59,909 nt of DNA from Ahrensia sp. (GCA_028817895.1 JAPPOQ010000019.1:1-59909); one strand, 5' to 3'. Shown: positions 50,257 to 59,234, numbered from the stretch's first letter. Numbers and translations are program-made. The notes: generated by a model not told the origin, from the sequence alone.

Positions 50257-51225
50257 ATGACCAGCCTTTCCACCACGCGCCGCTCTCTTTTGACCGGCAC
50301 CACCGCCGCGGTCGCCGCCGCGCCTTTGGCCGCCCCCTTGCTGATGAGCCGCGCAGCCCATGCCGCATCGCCCGCCGCCGGCCTTGCCAACGCCACCCAC
50401 CACACGGTGGATCTCGGCGACTTCAAGGTGACGACATTTCTTGACGCGAGCGCAATTCGCGAAGGGCCTCACCCCATTTTCGGGCAAGACCAACCTGCTG
50501 AGGCCGTGGAACAGTTGATGGAAGAAAATCTGCTGCCGCCGAAACAGGTGCGTTTCTATTTCACGCCGATTCTCGTTCAGGCAGGAGATCGAAAGATACT
50601 CTTTGACACCGGCTTGGGTGGCAATGCTGGCACGGTGGCGAGCCAGTTGGAAACTGCGGGCATTGGCACCGATACAATCGATACGGTGGTGATCACCCAT
50701 ATGCATGGCGACCATATTGGTGGCCTGATGGACGGCGACGAGCCAGTCTTCGCCAACGCCTCTTACGTGACAAGCGAAGCGGAGATGAATTTCTGGACAT
50801 CGGACACTGCGATGAGCGGCCCGACAGAAGGCGGCGCGAAGGCAGTTGCGACAAAGGTCACTCCGTTGAGGGAGAAATTCACCCTGATCAGAGATGGTGG
50901 CGAGGTCGGTTCCGGCATAACAGCCATGGCTGCTTTCGGTCACACGCCGGGCCACATGGTCTATCATCTGGAAAGTGGCGGAAAGCGCATGCTGATTACA
51001 GCCGACACGGCCAATCACTTTGTAGCATCGCTGGCGCAGCCGGACTGGCATGTGCGCTTCGACATGGACAAAGACGCCGCCGCCGCCACCCGACGCAAAG
51101 TGTTTGGCATGCTTGCTGCCGACCGGGTTCCGTTTTCCGGTTACCATATGCCATTTCCTGCTGTCGGGTTTGTCGAGGAAATGGGCAATGGTTTCCGCTA
51201 CATCGCCGAGACCTATCAGCTGTAG
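50257..51225 (+). CDS. Exported MBL-fold metallo-hydrolase (Tat substrate)
   Basis: 322 residues from ATG 50257. A twin-arginine signal (TTRRSLLTG, hydrophobic AVAAAPLAAPLL, AHA cleavage) exports a folded metallo-beta-lactamase domain with the zinc motif THMHGDHIGG near residue 148, FGHTPGHMVYH and TADTANH. It resembles quorum-quenching lactonase-type and other hydrolases; the substrate is unknown. An EcfG-like promoter precedes it. Confidence 0.88.
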   Translation: MTSLSTTRRSLLTGTTAAVAAAPLAAPLLMSRAAHAASPAAGLANATHHTVDLGDFKVTTFLDASAIREGPHPIFGQDQPAEAVEQLMEENLLPPKQVRFYFTPILVQAGDRKILFDTGLGGNAGTVASQLETAGIGTDTIDTVVITHMHGDHIGGLMDGDEPVFANASYVTSEAEMNFWTSDTAMSGPTEGGAKAVATKVTPLREKFTLIRDGGEVGSGITAMAAFGHTPGHMVYHLESGGKRMLITADTANHFVASLAQPDWHVRFDMDKDAAAATRRKVFGMLAADRVPFSGYHMPFPAVGFVEEMGNGFRYIAETYQL

Positions 51226-51302
51226 CCTGGCCGGTTGGTACCGTCTGTGAAACCGGGGCGTTGCAGAGAGTTTCAAAAAGGTTCAAAAAATGTGCCGGGT
51301 TG

Positions 51303-51327
51303 GGAACCATATAGAATCCAGTGCATT
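51303..51327 (+). promoter_or_regulatory. EcfG (RpoE2)-like promoter of an sRNA
   Basis: GGAAC at 51303-51307, 18 nt, then TT at 51326-51327: an exact RpoE2-type match (GGAAC-N18-TT). Transcription would start near 51335, upstream of the anti-Shine-Dalgarno hairpin. Confidence 0.5.
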
Positions 51328-51334
51328 TCGCTCC

Positions 51335-51476
51335 TAGAACAGCGGTTTCTTCCCACCGTTCGTTCTTGCAGACATGCTCGTTTGCCAAGGTTCCGGTCAG
51401 CTTCTCCTCCCCCTCCCAACTGACCGGGCTGATCAATGGAATGGCCGTGCAGCTTTGTTGCACAGCCATTCTTTTT
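51335..51476 (+). ncRNA. Candidate anti-Shine-Dalgarno sRNA (alpha-r14/cuckoo-like)
   Basis: A perfect 8-bp stem CCGGTCAG/CTGACCGG (51393-51427) exposes a 19-nt loop with CTCCTCCCCCTCCC, an anti-Shine-Dalgarno motif shown by rhizobial alpha-r14 (cuckoo) and related CCUCCUCCC sRNAs. It is followed by a rho-independent terminator (51440-51476) and preceded by an EcfG-like promoter. The 5' end is an estimate, giving about 140 nt. No credible protein-coding frame covers it. Confidence 0.65.
51440..51476 (+). terminator. Rho-independent terminator of the sRNA
   Basis: AATGGC-CGTGCA pairs with TGCACAGCCATT (one mismatch) around GCTTTGT and is followed by CTTTTT. It ends the sRNA rather than the MBL gene, which stops 215 nt upstream. 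Confidence 0.75.
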
Positions 51477-51524
51477 GCAAACATACTGGCGGCGGTGAGA
51501 TGATTGCATTGCGGTTCAGGAAAA

Positions 51525-52292
51525 ATGTTGCCTCGGGTATGGAACATGCTGGCCCTCGTAGTCGCGACCACAGTTGCGAGTGGGGGCCTCGTTCCGGCAA
51601 CCATGGGCCACGCCACGGCGCATCCCTGCAAGGGCACAAAAATCGCGGATGGAAGGGTCGTTGCAGTCTCAACCGCTCAGGAATTCCGATTGGAGGGCAA
51701 TCGAACGACGTTTGCGCTTGCCGGTCTTGTCTGGACCGGCGAACCACAACCCCTTTTCGGCGAAAATGTCTCGCTCTTTTCCTCAAACGACCGGACAGAT
51801 CGTTATGAGCGTCGATTGGTGCATGCATTTTCAAAGTCCGGAGTCTGGTTGCAGGGCGAGTTGCTGAGAGCGGGGAAGGCCTTGCAATATGGGCTCGGTG
51901 AGGCTGCTGAGTGTCGGCAAGCCTTAAGCGCCGCTGAAAACTATGCGCGCCATCGTGGTGCGGGGCTCTGGGCAGAAAAAGCGCGCATTTTCGAGGCAAA
52001 CAGGCCCGAGAAACTGATGGAGCAGGTGGGGCGCTTTGCCATAGCAAGCGGCAGGATAAAATCAGTTGGCGATCGCGAACGCGCCCTTTACCTCAATTTC
52101 GGCTCAAACTGGAGCGAAGACGTCACCGCTGTTGCGGCGAAGAAAGGGGCTGGTGCCTTTTCTGGCGACATGGCAATGCTTCGCGGTCTTGCGGGCCGGC
52201 ATATCGAGGTTCGAGGCATTGTCGAAAATGTGCGGGGACCGCTTATCAGGCTCATCGATGAGGCTCAAATCGACATTCTTGATCGCCCGTAG
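51525..52292 (+). CDS. Exported thermonuclease-like (SNase-fold) protein, probably degenerate
   Basis: 255 residues from ATG 51525, with CAGGA just upstream. A signal peptide (PRVWNMLALVVATTVASGGLV) precedes an SNase-like domain: CKGTKIADGRVVAVSTAQEFRLEG, then FALAGLVWTGEPQP where active nucleases have a DAPE-type motif, and WLQGELLRAGKALQYG, AAENYARHRGAGLWAEK. The missing acid motif suggests weak or lost nuclease activity. The M48 gene follows 31 nt later. Confidence 0.72.
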   Translation: MLPRVWNMLALVVATTVASGGLVPATMGHATAHPCKGTKIADGRVVAVSTAQEFRLEGNRTTFALAGLVWTGEPQPLFGENVSLFSSNDRTDRYERRLVHAFSKSGVWLQGELLRAGKALQYGLGEAAECRQALSAAENYARHRGAGLWAEKARIFEANRPEKLMEQVGRFAIASGRIKSVGDRERALYLNFGSNWSEDVTAVAAKKGAGAFSGDMAMLRGLAGRHIEVRGIVENVRGPLIRLIDEAQIDILDRP

Positions 52293-52323
52293 CGTTGGGC
52301 ATGGCCATTCCGGTTTCGGCCTG

Positions 52324-53814
52324 ATGTGTCGGCACGCAGTCAGGCTCATGGCGCTGATTGCGCTTTGTGCTGCGCTGGCGTCCTGTCGTGTGCTTGATTC
52401 AGCTCTTAAAATTGATCCGTCTATCGCGGAGCCCGTGGTGGCTGCTCCCGACGACGATGCGCGCGAAGACTTCGACACAGTGCGGGCACGAGATCCGCAG
52501 GCCGCGATTGGTGAGCAGGGCCACCCCCGAATTTTGACTGCGCATGGCGGGGTCTATGAGAATGAGAAGCTTGAAAGCCTTCTTGCAGTCATCACAGGAC
52601 GCTTGATTGAGCAGACCGATGAACCGAACCGGGCCTACACAATTACCGTTCTCAACTCGCCCAGCGTAAACGCCTTTGCCCTGCCCGGTGGCTACCTCTA
52701 TGTGACGCGCGGGCTTTTGGCTTTGGCCAATGATTCCTCCGAACTCGCCGCCGTGTTGGCTCATGAAATGGCGCATGTGTCGTCGAACCACGGCATTCGC
52801 CGCAGTCAGCAAGCCCGCGCGGCCGATCTGGCAACACAGGTCGCAAGCGACGTCGTCTCCAGCCCACTCGTTGGCAAGGTTGCTCAAGCAACGACGCGGC
52901 AGAGGCTCGCCAGCTTCTCCCAACAGCAGGAATTGCAGGCCGATGCCGTCGGCATCAGACATGTCGGCAAAACAGGGTATGATCCATTCGGTGCCGTGCG
53001 CTTTCTGGTAGCGATGGAGCGCTACTCCGCATGGCGCAGCTCCTTTTCGGCGCCGGACGATGATATGGCCAGTTCGCACCCGTCCACTCCAAGACGTATC
53101 GAACTTGCCCGTCGCCATGCACGCATCGCGGCCAGCCCGGGAACGGGGGAGACTGCACGCGACAGACTTTTGGAAGGCATTGACGGCCTCACATTTGGCG
53201 AGACGGCACGCGAGGGCTTCGTTCGCGGTTCCAGCTTTTCCCATGTACAGCTTGGAATCACATTCTCGGTGCTGGACGATTTTGAACTCACAAATCGCTC
53301 GGATGCGGTCATCGGAACCGGCCCCGACGAACAGGCCCTGCGTTTTGACGCCGTTCCGGCGCCTGATGCGGCCAGTGGTCCGGCAGACTATATCGCATCG
53401 GGTTGGGTGAACGGGCTTGACCCGGATAGTGTGCAAACGGGGCGTGTCCGCGGTCTTCCCATGGCGACTGCGCAAGCTGAAGCGGGCGACTGGGGCTTCT
53501 CCATCGCTGTCATCACCGCTGGTGACACGCATTACCGGTTCATCATGGCTGCACCGAGATCTGTCGCGGGATCCGATCAGCGTCTTGCAGCGGTGACGGA
53601 GACTTTTCGGCAATTGTCGGCGTCCGAGCGCGCCAGTTTGAAACCGTTGCGACTTCGGGTTGTAACGGTTGGTCAGGGGGATACCGTTGAGAGCCTGTCC
53701 CGCCGCATGTCAGACCTGCGCCGCCCTGTCGCGCTGTTTCGGGCGTTGAACGGCCTCGACGCCGGGGACACGATCCGCCCGGGCTCCAGGGTCAAGATCG
53801 TTTCAGCCCAATAG
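52324..53814 (+). CDS. M48-family metalloprotease lipoprotein with LysM-like C-terminus
   Basis: 496 residues from ATG 52324. The lipobox LASC (Cys about 25) gives a lipoprotein. A zinc HEMAH motif near residue 145 with QELQADAVGIRH as the third ligand places it in M48 (BepA/YfgC-like). The C-terminal VVTVGQGDTVESLSRRM is LysM-like. Such proteins process outer-membrane assembly intermediates. It overlaps the convergent HupE gene by 12 bp. Confidence 0.88.
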   Translation: MCRHAVRLMALIALCAALASCRVLDSALKIDPSIAEPVVAAPDDDAREDFDTVRARDPQAAIGEQGHPRILTAHGGVYENEKLESLLAVITGRLIEQTDEPNRAYTITVLNSPSVNAFALPGGYLYVTRGLLALANDSSELAAVLAHEMAHVSSNHGIRRSQQARAADLATQVASDVVSSPLVGKVAQATTRQRLASFSQQQELQADAVGIRHVGKTGYDPFGAVRFLVAMERYSAWRSSFSAPDDDMASSHPSTPRRIELARRHARIAASPGTGETARDRLLEGIDGLTFGETAREGFVRGSSFSHVQLGITFSVLDDFELTNRSDAVIGTGPDEQALRFDAVPAPDAASGPADYIASGWVNGLDPDSVQTGRVRGLPMATAQAEAGDWGFSIAVITAGDTHYRFIMAAPRSVAGSDQRLAAVTETFRQLSASERASLKPLRLRVVTVGQGDTVESLSRRMSDLRRPVALFRALNGLDAGDTIRPGSRVKIVSAQ

Positions 53815-54981
53815 GCCGACCCGTTCGGCAAACCAAAACGCTCCGATTGCTGCGATGGCCAGCGAGGCGGGAATGACGATTCGGCCGCGGTACCAGGGCT
53901 TGTTGATGAAAGTCCAGACCAGCACGAAAGCAATCGCGATCACTGCCAGCTGGCCCAGTTCAACGCCGATATTGAAGGCGACAAGGCCGAGAACAAAGTC
54001 ACCCCTTGGCAGGCCGATTTCCGACAGAATGCCGGCGAAGCCCAGCCCGTGCAAAAGGCCGAATGCGAATACGATGGCCGTTCGCCAGGCGTGCAATCGT
54101 TGGGTGAAGACATTCTCTATGCCGACATAAACGATCGACAGCGCAATGAGCGGCTCCACAATTGCAGGCGAAATGGAAACGACGCCGTAAAGGCCCAGCG
54201 CCAGCGTGATCGAATGTGCGACAGTAAAGGCCGTGACCTGCCACAGGAGAGGCGGCCAGCGGGTCGATAGCAAAAACAGGCCCAGCACAAACAATATGTG
54301 ATCTGCCCCCTTCGGCAGAATGTGCGTGAAGCCGATCCAGCCATAATCGACAGCCTTGGCGATCCAACTGCGCTGATCGGCCGATCCAATGGCAATCGAA
54401 TCGCTGCGTGCGCCCGCTGCAAAGAACTGCGCCTGAACGTCTTCGCCCGGTCGTTCAATGCGCAGAACACTTGCACCTACGGCCTCTGGAAAGGCCCATT
54501 GCAGTGTTTGCGCGCCCGCCGGGACCCGACCGCTCAGCGTGACGACAGATTGGCGGGCAAGCTCAACATCTCCCACCGGTGGAATATCCACTGCGTCGAT
54601 GGATGGGGTGGCTGCCTGACCGTCGAAACTCAGACCGAGATGGGGCAGGAAATCGCTGGCAAAATCGCGAAAGCGCGGCTCAAGCTGACCGGGCGGCAAC
54701 TGGCGCAACGCGTTGTAGAGCGACGCTCCCGGCGCATCGTCTGTATCTTCATGGTCAGCGCCGATTTTCGCCAACATAGCTTCGAAATTGCCTTCAAGCT
54801 TGATTTGGTAGCTGTCTTCTTCGCCGAAACTCAGCGAGACGATGGCTGGTGTCACCTCATGTGCCAGGGCATTGTGCGTTTGCGCGATCAGTGCCCCTAT
54901 CGCGAACAGGGCGATGACGGCTATCAAACGCAGTTGGGCAAAGGGCTTCACGCGTGTGTGCAATGTTTCGTCAGCGTACAT
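53803..54981 (-). CDS. HupE/UreJ family protein
   Basis: 392 residues: signal-like N-terminus, an extracytoplasmic domain (about 40-210) and a C-terminal membrane domain beginning FTHILPKGADHILFVLGLFL and containing VAHSITLALG, YVGIENVF and FGLLHGLGFAGIL, the HupE/UreJ nickel-transporter signature with its histidines. It may move nickel or another metal; context gives no urease or hydrogenase. Divergent from the DUF4198 gene. Confidence 0.85.
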   Translation of the reverse strand: MYADETLHTRVKPFAQLRLIAVIALFAIGALIAQTHNALAHEVTPAIVSLSFGEEDSYQIKLEGNFEAMLAKIGADHEDTDDAPGASLYNALRQLPPGQLEPRFRDFASDFLPHLGLSFDGQAATPSIDAVDIPPVGDVELARQSVVTLSGRVPAGAQTLQWAFPEAVGASVLRIERPGEDVQAQFFAAGARSDSIAIGSADQRSWIAKAVDYGWIGFTHILPKGADHILFVLGLFLLSTRWPPLLWQVTAFTVAHSITLALGLYGVVSISPAIVEPLIALSIVYVGIENVFTQRLHAWRTAIVFAFGLLHGLGFAGILSEIGLPRGDFVLGLVAFNIGVELGQLAVIAIAFVLVWTFINKPWYRGRIVIPASLAIAAIGAFWFAERVGLLG

Positions 54982-55053
54982 TCAACGCGGTGCTTTCAAC
55001 TCGATGGACGATGCGTCACAATACGGCAAACTAAGCAGCGAATTTCCAGCCCC

Positions 55054-55893
55054 TTGAGACCGTTTATCACATCCGCTTTCGCATTGTTGTTGGCCTGGTG
55101 CTCCTTTTCGAGGTCCGGAGCGGCGCTGGCGCATGAATATTATCTTCAGCCGGAGAACTTCTCACCGCCCTTGGGGACAGAATTTTACGTCAGCCACAAG
55201 CTCGGCCAAAAATTCAAGGGCAACGGCATGCCATGGATTGATCGCTGGAACGTGCGGTCAGAACTGTGGCAGGGTAAAGAGCACCGGGAATTGCGCTCCA
55301 GGGATGGTGATCGCCCGGCTCTGAGGCTTTCGCTTTCGCAGGAGCGTCTCGCTACGGTCGTTCATGAAAGCAATATCGACAAGCTGGACTTTAAGGTCTG
55401 GGAGAAATTCGTTTCCTACACGGACAAGGAAGGGCTTTCTGCGATTGCGCGGCAGCATCTCTCCGAAGGCAATCCGAAACCCGATGACAACAACCCGATC
55501 CGCGAACTCTATGCCCGCTTCGCCAAAACGTTGGTGACGCCCAACGGCACGACGCAGGGAGACGATGTCGCCACCGGGCTCACCATCGAACTCGTGGCGC
55601 TTGAAAATCCCATGCGCATTAAGGCAGGGGCAGGGCTGCCGGTTCAGCTTCTGTTTCGGAGAGAACCGCTTGAAGGTGCGACGGTGAAAGTCTTTGCGGC
55701 ACCAGGGCAGGAACATTCGCGGCGATTGATCACAGATGCGCAGGGCAGGGTGCTAGTCCCCGACGATGGGCCCGGCCCTTACCTGCTTAATGCCATCGCG
55801 ATGACGAAGGTTGTCGCCACCGGCGACGTCGCCGAAGGCGCGGACTGGCAGAGTTTCTGGGCGTCTCTGACCTTCGAACGGCGCGGGCGCTGA
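55054..55893 (+). CDS. DUF4198-like exported protein
   Basis: 279 residues from TTG 55054, the only usable in-frame start after the upstream HupE gene. The signal peptide RPFITSAFALLLAWCSFSRS ends before LAHEYYLQPENFSP, and the mature domain has GAGLPVQLLFRREPLEGATVK and DAQGRVLVPDDGPGPYLLNAIAM, typical of DUF4198, often linked to metal transport (nickel/cobalt). With HupE it suggests a metal-handling pair. Confidence 0.8.
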   Translation: MRPFITSAFALLLAWCSFSRSGAALAHEYYLQPENFSPPLGTEFYVSHKLGQKFKGNGMPWIDRWNVRSELWQGKEHRELRSRDGDRPALRLSLSQERLATVVHESNIDKLDFKVWEKFVSYTDKEGLSAIARQHLSEGNPKPDDNNPIRELYARFAKTLVTPNGTTQGDDVATGLTIELVALENPMRIKAGAGLPVQLLFRREPLEGATVKVFAAPGQEHSRRLITDAQGRVLVPDDGPGPYLLNAIAMTKVVATGDVAEGADWQSFWASLTFERRGR

Positions 55894-55897
55894 CGCC

Positions 55898-56395
55898 ATG
55901 CGCGTAGCGATTGCGCTGCTTCTGCTCGCAGCCAGCATTTCCTTCGCGCTTGGCATCTCACTGCCTATTGTGCGCTTTGAGAAGCTCTATTTTCTGTCCG
56001 AAACGCCGTCCATCATCGGTCTGATCGGCGGACTCTGGGCTGATGATGGGTGGAGGCTGGCCGTCATCGTCTTTCTGTTTTCCGTGCTGTTCCCGATCCT
56101 CAAGCTGGCTGTTACCCACATCGCCGCCATGGCACCGGCACGCAATGGCCTGCCCAACATGGTGTTTCGCCATGCCAGCGCCTTGTCGAAATGGTCGATG
56201 ATGGATGTGATGCTGGTCGCGATCGTGGTCTTCGCGGCAAAGACCTCAGGCCTGACGACAGCGGCGACTCAACCGGGGCTGTGGTTTTATGCTTTGAGCG
56301 TAGCCTGCGGCGCAGTTGCCGCGATGCTGCTCAAACGCTCGCTATCGGATGCTGGGGGGCTTCCTCAGGACGGCAACCCGCGGTCCGGCTCGTAG
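55898..56395 (+). CDS. PqiA-like membrane protein
   Basis: 165 residues, four helices. SLPIVRFEKLYFLSETPSIIGLIGGLW, FSVLFPILKLAV and HASALSKWSMMDVMLVAIVVF match the paraquat-inducible PqiA family, here as a single short half. It lies 4 nt after DUF4198. PqiA proteins take part in envelope lipid transport; whether that applies here is unknown. The end overlaps the convergent Fis-type gene by 31 bp. Confidence 0.85.
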   Translation: MRVAIALLLLAASISFALGISLPIVRFEKLYFLSETPSIIGLIGGLWADDGWRLAVIVFLFSVLFPILKLAVTHIAAMAPARNGLPNMVFRHASALSKWSMMDVMLVAIVVFAAKTSGLTTAATQPGLWFYALSVACGAVAAMLLKRSLSDAGGLPQDGNPRSGS

Positions 56396-56643
56396 CGCTC
56401 CAGCTGAGCAAGCCAAGTATCGGCCTGGTCGGTTTCCGCATCCGGATCTGTTCGGCTGTAGGAGATGAGTTTTTCGCGCAAAGTTGCCATGCCGATGCCC
56501 AAGATGTCGGCTGCCCAGTTGCGATTACCGCCGCAACGGCTCAAGGTTTTGATAATCAGATCGCGTTCAATATCGGCGATGCTGCGCCCCACATAAGGGT
56601 CCATATCGAGCGGCATGGTCTTGGAGGGGCGTTCTTGGCTCAT
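56365..56643 (-). CDS. Fis-type helix-turn-helix protein
   Basis: 92 residues from ATG 56643; GTG 56730 is an alternative. IADIERDLIIKTLSRCGGNRNWAADILGIGMATLREKL is the Fis/NtrC C-terminal helix-turn-helix (about residues 23-60). No receiver or AAA+ domain is present. It is probably a small DNA-binding regulator; targets unknown. The stop overlaps the PqiA-like gene. Confidence 0.8.
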   Translation of the reverse strand: MSQERPSKTMPLDMDPYVGRSIADIERDLIIKTLSRCGGNRNWAADILGIGMATLREKLISYSRTDPDAETDQADTWLAQLERYEPDRGLPS

Positions 56644-56818
56644 TTGGCGCTGCGGTGCTCGTCTGCAAACTGCTTCGCTCTCACTCTGCCGCAACAGAGT
56701 AAATCGGCGGTTAAGCTCCCGAAAATTCACACGGAAATTCTGACATACGCGTTTCGATCGACCTCAGAACAGCTCAATGACCACGCGTCGCTGCCACGCA
56801 AAGGAGGCAAGCAAATGC

Positions 56819-57130
56819 TAGAGCAAGTCTCGCTCAGATTGGAGCAGTTTGATGGGATGGATTTTTCGATCTGGCGAGGAGAACACCGCAGAGCGATGCT
56901 GAGCATCGCGCGAGGATTTCGACGACGCCAGAGCGACAAAAGACACTCAAGCAATTCGTATGCAAGGCGATGAAAATGAAGAATAATCTGCAATCGTTTG
57001 AACTTGTTTCTTTGCGCCCTGACCGTGTTGCGCACGAACTTGTGGTGCCCGCACCACGGCGTCGCACGCGCCCTGTCAGGCCACAAACTCCCTGCGCTCA
57101 AACGATTCAATCTGGGCGAGATTTGCTCTT
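56819..57130. repeat. MITE-like repeat, copy 3 (inverted)
   Basis: 312-bp copy of the repeat at 21352-21690, in the opposite orientation. The left end TAGAGCAAGTCTCGCTCAGATT starts with TA; the right end GAGATTTGCTCTT has TT where copy 1 has TA. It separates the Fis-type gene from sciP and ends 7 bp from the sciP stop. Confidence 0.85.
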
Positions 57131-57140
57131 ATTGGTTTAG
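56970..57140 (+). CDS. Repeat-encoded small ORF (copy 3)
   Basis: 56 codons, MKMKNNLQSFELVSLRPD to TPCAQTIQSGRDLL plus LLV read through the altered repeat end. The same frame as in copies 1 and 2. It overlaps the sciP stop on the other strand. Low confidence that it is expressed. Confidence 0.2.
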   Translation: MKMKNNLQSFELVSLRPDRVAHELVVPAPRRRTRPVRPQTPCAQTIQSGRDLLLLV

Positions 57141-57412
57141 TGGCGATATTGCTGAATTCGCGTGGTGCGCAGACCGGCCAAGCCATGATCGTCGATGGAT
57201 GCCTGCCATGACAGGAATTCTTCCACCGTCAGTGTGTAGCGCTGACAGGCTTCGTCCAGGCTAAGCAGACCGCCTCGCACGGCGGCTACAACTTCCGCCT
57301 TGCGGCGAATGACCCAGCGTCTCGTTGATGCCGGCGGCAGGTCAGCAATCGTCAACGGGCTGCCATCCGGGCCGATGACATATTTCACGCGGGGGCGCAT
57401 CTGTTCGGTCAT
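57137..57412 (-). CDS. sciP: CtrA inhibitor SciP (DUF1153)
   Basis: 91 residues. VKYVIGPDGSPLTIADLPP, RRWVIRRKAEVVAAVRGGLL and LSLDEACQRYTLTVEEFLSW are near-diagnostic of SciP, the small protein that blocks CtrA-dependent transcription in G1/S in Caulobacter. With rcdA at the other end of the window it shows the CtrA circuit. A CtrA-like half-match lies about 60 bp upstream (57473-57487). Confidence 0.92.
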   Translation of the reverse strand: MTEQMRPRVKYVIGPDGSPLTIADLPPASTRRWVIRRKAEVVAAVRGGLLSLDEACQRYTLTVEEFLSWQASIDDHGLAGLRTTRIQQYRH

Positions 57413-57448
57413 TTTACTCTCAACTCAATACACATTCGTCAGACCAGA

Positions 57449-57471
57449 CCCGCACAAGGTAGGTGTGCGGG
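57449..57471 (+). other. Hairpin between sciP and mnmA
   Basis: CCCGCAC/GTGCGGG, 7-bp stem with a 9-nt loop, in the divergent sciP-mnmA region. Only a weak T-run follows, so a role as a terminator is unlikely. Confidence 0.35.
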
Positions 57472-57472
57472 C

Positions 57473-57487
57473 TTAAAATTTGTTGAA
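57473..57487. promoter_or_regulatory. CtrA-like site upstream of sciP
   Basis: TTAAAATTTGTTGAA has TTAA-N7-TGAA, one base from the CtrA consensus TTAA-N7-TTAA. It lies about 60 bp from the sciP start; sciP is CtrA-controlled in Caulobacter. Confidence 0.35.
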
Positions 57488-57644
57488 GGTCGCGTTAGCA
57501 ATCCGGTAAGTGTTTGGCCCAGGCTTGTCGGGGCGAGATTTTCTCCAGCGCCCGCTGGCACGAGGCTGCCTTGAAATCGTGCCGCTTCTGCGCCAAGTCG
57601 TGCCTGCATCAGCACCGCCGCCCACAACAAGCACCGCGCTTCCC

Positions 57645-58874
57645 ATGCTCACAGACCGACCAGACACACGCAATTCGCTCGGCTTTGCCAAGCCGCCAGC
57701 GCAGACGCGCGTGGTGGTGGCGATGTCGGGCGGGGTGGATTCATCGGTTGTCGCCTGCCTTTTGAAGCGCGAGGGCTATGATGTGATCGGCATGACCCTG
57801 CAGCTTTACGATCACGGTGCGGCTGTCCAGCGCAAAGGCGCTTGCTGTGCGGGCCAGGACATTCATGACGCGCGGCGCGTGGCTGAACAGATGGGCTTTC
57901 CTCATTATGTGCTCGACTATGAGGAGAAGTTTCGCCAGCAGGTCATCGACCCTTTCGCGAAATCCTACATCAATGGCGAAACGCCCATTCCTTGCGTCGC
58001 CTGCAATCAGACCGTGAAATTCTCTGACCTGCTTGCCACAGCAAGGGAACTCGACGCCGATTGCCTGGCGACGGGCCACTATATCGTGTCACGCCCGGGT
58101 GCGGATGGGCACCGCCAGATGTTTCGCCCGGCGGACGCCAGCAAGGATCAGAGCTATTTTCTTTTCGCAACCACTCAAGAGCAGCTCGACTTTTTGCGCT
58201 TTCCCCTCGGCGAAGTGGCGAAAGACGAAACGCGTGCCATCGCGCAGGAGATGAACCTCGTTGTCGCAGAAAAGAGCGACAGCCAGGATATTTGCTTCGT
58301 TCCACAGGGCAAGTATGCCGACATCATTGCCAAGCTGCGCCCGGATTCTGCCGCACCCGGCGACATCGTTCATATGGATGGCCGCAAACTTGGCCGCCAT
58401 GACGGTGTCGTCAACTACACTATCGGCCAGCGTCGCGGCATCGGCGTTGCGGTCGGGGAGCCGCTCTATGTCGTTGCGCTTAATGCCAAAACGTCCACGG
58501 TCACGGTCGGGCCGCGTGAAGCCTTGCGCACGCGCCAGATCGTGCTGCGTGATGTGAACTGGCTGGGAGACGCTGATATGGCGGATGTGGCAGCTGCACC
58601 GCTTGATCTTCATGTTCGGGTGCGCTCCACCAGACCGCCGCAGCCTGCCACCTTGTCGGTGGTCGATAGTGAGGCAGTCGTGACGCTTTGGGATGGCGAA
58701 GAAGGTGTTTCCCCCGGCCAAGCCTGCGTGTTGTATGGCGACAGCTCAACCCGCAGCCGGGTTCTGGGTGGCGGCTGGATTGCGCGTACCCAGAGAGATG
58801 TGCCGCGTCGCAGCATCAATCTTCTCGACACAGTGGCAGATCGAGCCAGTCTCGCTTCCGTCGAGCCGGTTTGA
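57645..58874 (+). CDS. mnmA: tRNA-specific 2-thiouridylase MnmA
   Basis: 409 residues from ATG 57645. PP-loop SGGVDSSV at residues 28-35, catalytic cysteines in [11 protein letters not shown] and [17 protein letters not shown] and LYVVALNA motifs. It makes 2-thiouridine at position 34 of tRNA Lys, Glu and Gln. An upstream in-frame start (57510) would add an unsupported Pro-rich tail. Divergent from sciP. Confidence 0.95.
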   Translation: MLTDRPDTRNSLGFAKPPAQTRVVVAMSGGVDSSVVACLLKREGYDVIGMTLQLYDHGAAVQRKGACCAGQDIHDARRVAEQMGFPHYVLDYEEKFRQQVIDPFAKSYINGETPIPCVACNQTVKFSDLLATARELDADCLATGHYIVSRPGADGHRQMFRPADASKDQSYFLFATTQEQLDFLRFPLGEVAKDETRAIAQEMNLVVAEKSDSQDICFVPQGKYADIIAKLRPDSAAPGDIVHMDGRKLGRHDGVVNYTIGQRRGIGVAVGEPLYVVALNAKTSTVTVGPREALRTRQIVLRDVNWLGDADMADVAAAPLDLHVRVRSTRPPQPATLSVVDSEAVVTLWDGEEGVSPGQACVLYGDSSTRSRVLGGGWIARTQRDVPRRSINLLDTVADRASLASVEPV

Positions 58875-59153
58875 TGCGTTGGCCGTAGTCTGGGCCATTG
58901 CTGCCAGCCTGCCCTGCAAACGTCGGCTGATTTGAAGAGCATTGCAATATGCGTCAATGGCACCATGAGCAATGATGCTGCCGAGGGCGGCCAGATTCAG
59001 TTGGTCGCCAGTGAGTCAGTTGAGCCTTTTTGTGTTGACAGGCCGGAAGGCTCGTCTCTATATCCGGCGCGGTCTCAGGCATGGCCTGAGGCGCCGTTTC
59101 GGTGGCCAAGCTCGGTCCCTTACTGGGCTGGTGCTCATCGAAACGCCCGGTGT

Positions 59154-59230
59154 GGCGGGGTAGCTCAGCTGGTTAGAGCAGCGGAATCATAATCCGCGTG
59201 TCGGGGGTTCAAGTCCCTCTCCCGCTACCA
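59154..59230 (+). tRNA. tRNA-Met (CAU), elongator
   Basis: Acceptor GGCGGGG pairs with the 3' strand (G-U pairs at its two ends), D-arm GCTCAGCTGGTTAGAGC, anticodon loop ATCATAA (CAU), T-loop GTTCAAGTC, encoded CCA. The body matches the elongator tRNA-Met of Hyphomicrobiales rather than tRNA-Ile2 or the initiator. Confidence 0.9.
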
Positions 59231-59234
59231 TTTT

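Noticed and set aside
50194-51276. 360-codon open frame opposite the MBL hydrolase
   Set aside because: Antisense to the Tat/MBL motifs; no family, poor composition.
52399-53613. 404-codon open frame opposite the M48 gene
   Set aside because: Antisense to a protein with clear HEMAH motif and lipobox; no signals of its own.
54298-55053. Upstream extension of the DUF4198 gene
   Set aside because: Antisense to HupE; the signal peptide starts at 55054.
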